This document shows, one piece after another, positions 58,992 through 64,000 of a stretch of 64,000 nt of DNA; position 1 is the stretch's first letter; each line of letters starts with the position of its first letter. Source of the DNA: Ostrinia nubilalis (Eukaryota; Arthropoda; Insecta; Lepidoptera; Crambidae); the NCBI RefSeq assembly GCF_963855985.1, contig NC_087093.1:7385501-7449500 (forward strand). The letters are read 5' to 3'. Made by a program: the position numbers and the translations under genes. The notes below the pieces were generated by a model, which worked only from the letters and a program-made list of their open reading frames with translations, had not been told where the DNA came from and did no database searches.

Positions 58992-60085
58992 CTCGCCACT
59001 ATAGCCGCTAATTTACTGTTAGATTAACTATTTAATTAAATTTTATTAAACTCGCAAAGAAAAAGTTGAACCTCCCGCCTCGAGAGCTTCCCGCCAAAAA
59101 AACGACATGCAAGGTGACATATCAATGAAGTTTTCAGTTACTGTTGCCATTAAAAGAAATTAGTACCATTAGTTTTCCGCAACATGGCGAGGGTTTTTAT
59201 GTTCCTGGTCGGGCATAGAGTTATTAACCAACCAGGAGTAGCAGCGCGCGTTTATTTCCATACAAAAAATTTCGCCATTTCCTGAGGGGGACGAGGTAAT
59301 GACATTTGTGTAACAGCTGATGGCGCTGGGACACTATCGATATTTTTGTCGATGAGAATCATTGCTCTATGGTTCATAGTATATGGTTTTTGTTTTAAAT
59401 AATATGAATTAATTTTTATCATAAGGAAGATTCAATGTTTCAGATCTCTATTTACAGGAAAATACGCAGAAGTTTGGCATTTCTTCCTTAGCACCAATAC
59501 GAATTGTGAAGTTTATGAGTTACATGAAAAAAAAAACTAACAAGCCATTTATTTATGCAAGTAGGGCTTTTAAAAAGCAATTTAAAACGTCCCAGTATTA
59601 ACCCTACCACCATTACCCTACTACCCATGAAATAGGTACCTAATATTTATACAGCGTGTAACCTTTTGATATCCCATTACTTTAAGGGTTTATTCTATAA
59701 TGTCCAAGAATCATCATGTATCCCAAAATGCATATTTTCGAAGATATCATCATTTTTAGTTCTTAAACTGTCACCGCTATGACTGGTTTTTATAATTGCG
59801 ACGTTTAAATAATTACACTAGTACAGACCACAGTACAGTAAGTGTAACCGTTCCAATGCAATATGCGCTTTTATTTTGTAGGAGATAAAGACGATTTTTA
59901 AGTCAACATGTCGTGAGGTTTATTCTTCGTTTGTATTATTCATAATTTAAAAGAAATGTAACGGTGTTTTACATAATAGTCGTATTTTTGGCGAATGAAT
60001 TTGCATGAAAAATGAAAAAGAAATAATGAATTGAAAAATATTAAATATGCCATTCGATCCTATTATGTGGTCGTATTAATACCCT

Positions 60086-63000
60086 GCCGTGCCGTGCCGT
60101 GTGGGGACGGCCGTTAAGAATACCATTCCCCACCGCCAACAGGAGGCGTGTCGTAAGAGGCGACTAAATCCTGTAGCACGAGATGGGCAGCAGCGTCTAG
60201 GTGCGAAACCTTATAAAAAACTGCGCTCGCCAACCCGCCTGCCAAGCGTGGCGAGTACTGGCAACTCCCCCCCCCCCCCCCCTGATGAACGGCAGAGCTA
60301 AAACCAGGCCCCCAGTCTCCGGCAGCCCCGTTGTTCCTGACTACGGTAGCGGTTGGGGTGACGACGGGGCGGGGGGTGCTAAGAACCCCCGGAGGAGGAA
60401 TAGCTACCACCACAAACGACAACTGGCCCTCGTAACACACAACATCCGCACCCTGAGGTCCGACGAAAAGATTATAGAGCTGGAAGATGAATTAAGTAGG
60501 TTGCGATGGAGTATTATAGGGCTATCGGAAGTCCGACGAGAGGGCGAGGACACGATAACCCTGAAATCCGGCAACCTGCTTTACTACCGGGAGGGCGAAC
60601 AACTGTCCCAAGGTGGTGTCGGGTTTCTCGTCCACAAGTCCCTCATTAACAACATCATTACCATCGGAAGTGTGTCGAGCAGGGTTGCATACCTGATACT
60701 CAGAGTATCCAAAAGGTACTCGTTGAAGGTAATCCAGGTATACGCACCGACCTCTACACACCCAGATGAAGAAGTGGAAGCTATGTATGAGGACATAAGT
60801 AGGGCCATACATGCAACTAAAACCCACTTCAATGTCGTTATGGGGGACTTCAACGCTAAACTGGGCATGCGAGGTGATGATGAGCTGAGAGTGGGGCAAT
60901 ATGGATATGGGCGACGGAACCCCAGGGGACAGAGGCTGGCCGAGTTCCTGGAAAAGGAGAATCTCTATGCGATGAACTCCTTCTTTCAGAAGCCGCCTCA
61001 CAGGAAGTGGACCTGGATGAGTCCCGATGGTTCCACGAGAAATGAGATCGACTTCATTATGACCACAAGGCGACGAATGTTTAGCGATGTCTCCGTGATC
61101 AACAGGGTGAAAACCGGTAGTGATCACCGGATAGTCAGAGGCATACTAAACATTAACGTCAAGCTGGAGAGGTCCCGTTTGATGAAGTCTACGCTCCGCC
61201 CCTCTAATATGAGCATTAGCATTATTCAATGCCCCGAGAGCTTTCAGCTCGAGTTGTCGAATCGCTTTGCATGCCTGGAAAATTGCGAGTCAGTGGACGA
61301 GATAAATAACAGGTTCGTAGAAACTGTCCAAGCGGTCGGGTCGAAATTTTTTAGACCACGACGTAAAAATAAACCGCAAAAACTATCCGACCGTACCCTC
61401 AAACTCATGGTTGAAAGACGTTCAATGACACTGCAGACCTCCGTTGACGCTAAGGCATATCGGCAGCTCAATAGACAGATATGGAAGTCCTTGCGACATG
61501 ATGTTCGCAACTTTAATACTAATAGTATTAAAGAGGCGATAGAGCGGAACCAAGGCTCCAAAGTGTTTGCAAGAGACAATTCTATTGGGCAAAGCCAGCT
61601 GACGAAGCTGAAGACGGCAGACGGTAGTGTAACGTCAACAAAAGCCGAGGTTCTGGGTGAGATCGAAAGGTTTTATGGACAGTTATTATATACCTCGGTC
61701 ACCAAACCTGTTGATAGCTCAGCCACAGATCCAAGAGCTAAGCTAACCCGACACTATACCGAGGATATCCCGGATATCAGCCTATACGAGATTAGGATGG
61801 CTCTCAAACAACTTAAGAACAACAAGGCACCGGGTGATGACGGAATAACCTCGGAGCTTATGAACGCGGGTGGTACACCGATACTGAAGGTCCTTCAGAG
61901 GCTCTTTAACTCCGTTTTACTCGAGGGAATAACGCCAGAGGCATGGAACAGAAGCGTGGTGGTGCTTTTCTTCAAGAAAGGAGATAACACCTTACTGAAG
62001 AATTACAGACCCATCTCGCTTCTGAGCCATGTTTACAAGCTGTTTTCGAGAGTCATCACGAATCGTCTCGCACGTAGGTTCGATGACTTCCAGCCTCCCG
62101 AACAAGCCGGTTTCCGGAAAGGTTATAGTACCATAGACCACATCCATACGCTGCGGCAGGTTATACAGAAGACTGAGGAGTATAACTTGCCACTATGCTT
62201 GGCGTTCGTGGACTATGAGAGGCCTTTAATTCGATTGAGACGTGGGCAGTGCTGCAGTCTCTCCAGCGGTGCCGTATCGACTATCGGTACATCGAGGTAC
62301 TAAAGTGCTTGTACAAAAACGCCACCATGTCGGTCCGAGTACAGGAGCAAAGCACGAGGGCGATTCCTCTACAGCGAGGCGTAAGACAGGGAGATGTTAT
62401 ATTTCCGAAACTCTTCACCGCGGCATTGGAAGACGCTTTCAAACTCCTGGAATGGAAAGGATACGGCATAAACGTTAACGGCGAGTACATCACTCACCTT
62501 CGGTTTGCCGACGATATCGTGGTCATGGCAGAATCGCTGGAGGACCTCGGCACCATGCTCGAAGACCTTAATCGAGTTTCCCAACAGGTAGGCCTTCGGA
62601 TGAACATGGACAAAACGAAGCTTATGTCGAACGTCCATGTTGCGCCCTACCCGGTGTCGGTTGGGAGCTCGATTCTTGAGATTGTTGACAAGTATGTCTA
62701 CCTCGGACAAATTAACGATCCAGCTAGGTAGGTTCAATTTCGAGAAGGAGGTCAATCGTCGAATCCAACTCGGCTGGGCAGCGTTCGGGAAACTACGCAA
62801 CATCTTTTCGTCCAAAATACCCCAGTGCCTGAAGACGAAAGTCTACAACCAATGTGTGTTACCTGTGATGACTTATGGCTCGGAAACGTGGCCCCTCACT
62901 ATAGGCCTTATACAGAAGCTCAAAGTTGCACAGCGTGCTATGGAGAGGGCTATGCTCGGTGTTTCTTTACGAGATCGAATCAGAAATGAGGAGATCCGTA

Positions 63001-63303
63001 AACGAACTAAAGTCGCTGACATAGCCCGACGGATCAGCAAGCTGAAGTGGCAGTGGGCTGGGCACATAGTACGCAGAACTGACGGCCGATGGGGCAGCAA
63101 GGTTCTGGAATGGAGGCCACGTACCGGAAAACGCAGCGTGGGACGTCCACCCACAAGGTGGACCGATGACCTGATAAAGGTAGCGGGAAGGCGCTGGATG
63201 CAGGCCGCTACCAACCGTGCGATGTGGAAGTCATTGGGGGAGGCCTATGTTCAGCAGTGGACGTCCTGTGGCTGAAATGATGATGATGATGATGATGATG
63301 ATG
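60086..63303 (+). mobile_element. RTE-clade LINE, full length, frameshifted
   Basis: 3.2 kb, starting with GCCGTGCCGTGCCGTGTGGGG and ending in (GATGAT)n. TSD ATTAATACCCT (60075-60085, 63304-63314). The empty site in copy A is at 23265-23275 on the other strand. Single ORF, no RNase H, short 3' UTR with a trinucleotide tail: the RTE plan. Two older fragments are at 8309 and 39358. Confidence 0.93.
60201..63275 (+). pseudogene. RTE endonuclease-reverse transcriptase, two frameshifts
   Basis: Endonuclease motifs VTHNIRTL, GLSEVRR, VYAPTS, VMGDFNAKLG, NEIDFIM and GSDHRIV, then RT: NNKAPGDDGI, YRPISLLSHVYK, GFRKGYSTIDH, FVDYE, GVRQGDVIFP, FADDIVVMAE. The C-terminal part has [21 protein letters not shown] and [10 protein letters not shown]. 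One base is missing near 62220, right after the FVDYE motif, and a second shift is near 62712. The start is uncertain: a run of 16 C (60267-60282) lies near the beginning, and an ATG at 60089 opens a different frame. Most of the protein is conserved, so the copy is young but defective. Confidence 0.88.
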
Positions 63304-64000
63304 ATTAATACCCTAGAGTTATGGGATATCAAAAAGAAATATTTAATTATTTATATGTTTAACTTCTGATTTGGTTTGTGAATTAGCTATTTCGAAGAAT
63401 TTACTAGGAGATTTAAATCAGGAGATAGCAATACTACAGTCCACACTAAAAAGAGAGGTCGGCCCACAGAGAGCGAGATAGAGATAAGTAGGTATTTGAC
63501 TCAAGTTTTTGTTCCAAGTCTGGCCTCCATTTTTATCTTTAGCTTCATGGGAGCGGAGTGGCGATGAGCAAATAAGGGAATCTGATTGGTTATTCAAAAA
63601 CTTTTCTGCTCCGCTCTGCCTTAGTGTAAACCGGACCTTAGAGGATGAACAGGAGGTGGTATTTGGAGTATTAATTCTCTTTCAATATTCAATATTGAAT
63701 TTCGACGTTGAGAAGGGTAGCTCAACGTCGAAATTCAACTTTAAAAGATGGTATGGAACTCTGTTTCAATTTTCTTTTGTTCGGTTTATACGTAAAATTA
63801 TTTACAGGAGAGAAGTGTGACTCTTACATTTTTCTTCAATACAATCACCAAGTCGATGTCGATATCGATATTTCATATTGTGCTGTACCACACTAAAATT
63901 TCCGCTGGGTGGCCAGCGTATTGAAATAAAAATGTACACTTTTGGGTTACCAAACACTGACCGTACTACAGTCCTCTCAACTTAAGCTGAGAATTGCATT

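Larger units (their letters stand above)
54057..59103 (-). mobile_element. intact full-length I-group LINE
   Basis: 5.05 kb, with an A-tail (T-run 54057-54077), both ORFs open and overlapping by 8 nt, and TSD GACATGCAAGG (54046-54056, 59104-59114). The empty site is in Z copy 1 near 14095. Structurally it could still be active. Confidence 0.93.
52696..59213. mobile_element. Z element, second copy, with three nested insertions
   Basis: Same TIR and body as 13466-14203, split by the S MITE (52705-52833), a mini P element (52892-53462) and a complete LINE (54057-59103). Its right end touches P-like copy B, and the last Z bases may be P target. Confidence 0.88.
59214..64000. mobile_element. P-superfamily element copy B, reversed, runs off the window
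   Basis: Starts with CATAGAGTTATTAACCAACC at 59214. 59214-60085 and 63315-63965 are the reverse complement of copy A without its LINE and MITE. After 63965 the two copies diverge (copy A 22616), so one has a further insertion or deletion. It carries an RTE LINE. Confidence 0.85.

Noticed and set aside
60267..60282. Programmed frameshift at the 16-C run in the RTE
   Set aside because: Homopolymer length is unreliable and the endonuclease frame is open from before the run; no evidence for a programmed shift.

Overview
The window looks like nuclear DNA of a moth or butterfly (Lepidoptera). It is AT-rich, its genes have short exons and GT/AG introns, and it is packed with tRNA-derived SINEs, RTE and I-group LINEs, P-superfamily elements and MITEs. 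The species cannot be named from the sequence. I saw no virus and no bacterial gene.

Host genes occupy only about 7.5-21.6 kb. They are a syntrophin gene (minus strand, 7 coding exons, 516 aa, reading frame closed across all junctions), NDUFC2 of mitochondrial complex I (plus strand, 3 exons, 117 aa), and a ZAD plus six-finger C2H2 protein (minus strand, at least 8 exons). Syntrophin and NDUFC2 are head to head across 484 bp. NDUFC2 and the zinc-finger gene are tail to tail across 220 bp. Introns of the two minus-strand genes hold SINEs, MITEs, a piggyBac-like remnant, a twin-primed RTE fragment and a decayed pseudogene. The first 7 kb is gene-poor.

From 22 kb to the end no host gene is seen; it is a 42-kb nest of transposons. 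In order: a P-like element (22056-29894, 8-bp TSD) carrying a full-length but frameshifted I-group LINE and a foldback MITE; 33 bp on, a second P element (29928-34824) with perfect TSD and a THAP transposase open for 899 codons but with Asn at the expected first catalytic Asp; a 3.5-kb element with long TIRs; an ATCGATAG-rich repeat; MITE pairs; nested 733-bp MITEs (called W here); a complex nest (52.7-59.2 kb) built on one element (called Z here) that contains a small MITE, a mini P element and an intact two-ORF I-group LINE; and a second copy of the first P-like element (59214 to the window end) carrying an RTE LINE.

Because several carriers are present twice, the window holds its own empty-site controls, which fix insertion boundaries and target-site duplications (TSDs) to the base. 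The most unusual results are: MITE families that duplicate a 3-bp CWG target, with two insertions at the same CAG inside other copies of the same family; the nearly intact P transposase with D-to-N; an 83-codon in-frame repeat ORF directly after the syntrophin stop; and a partial copy of a syntrophin exon that now starts with a signal-peptide-like sequence.
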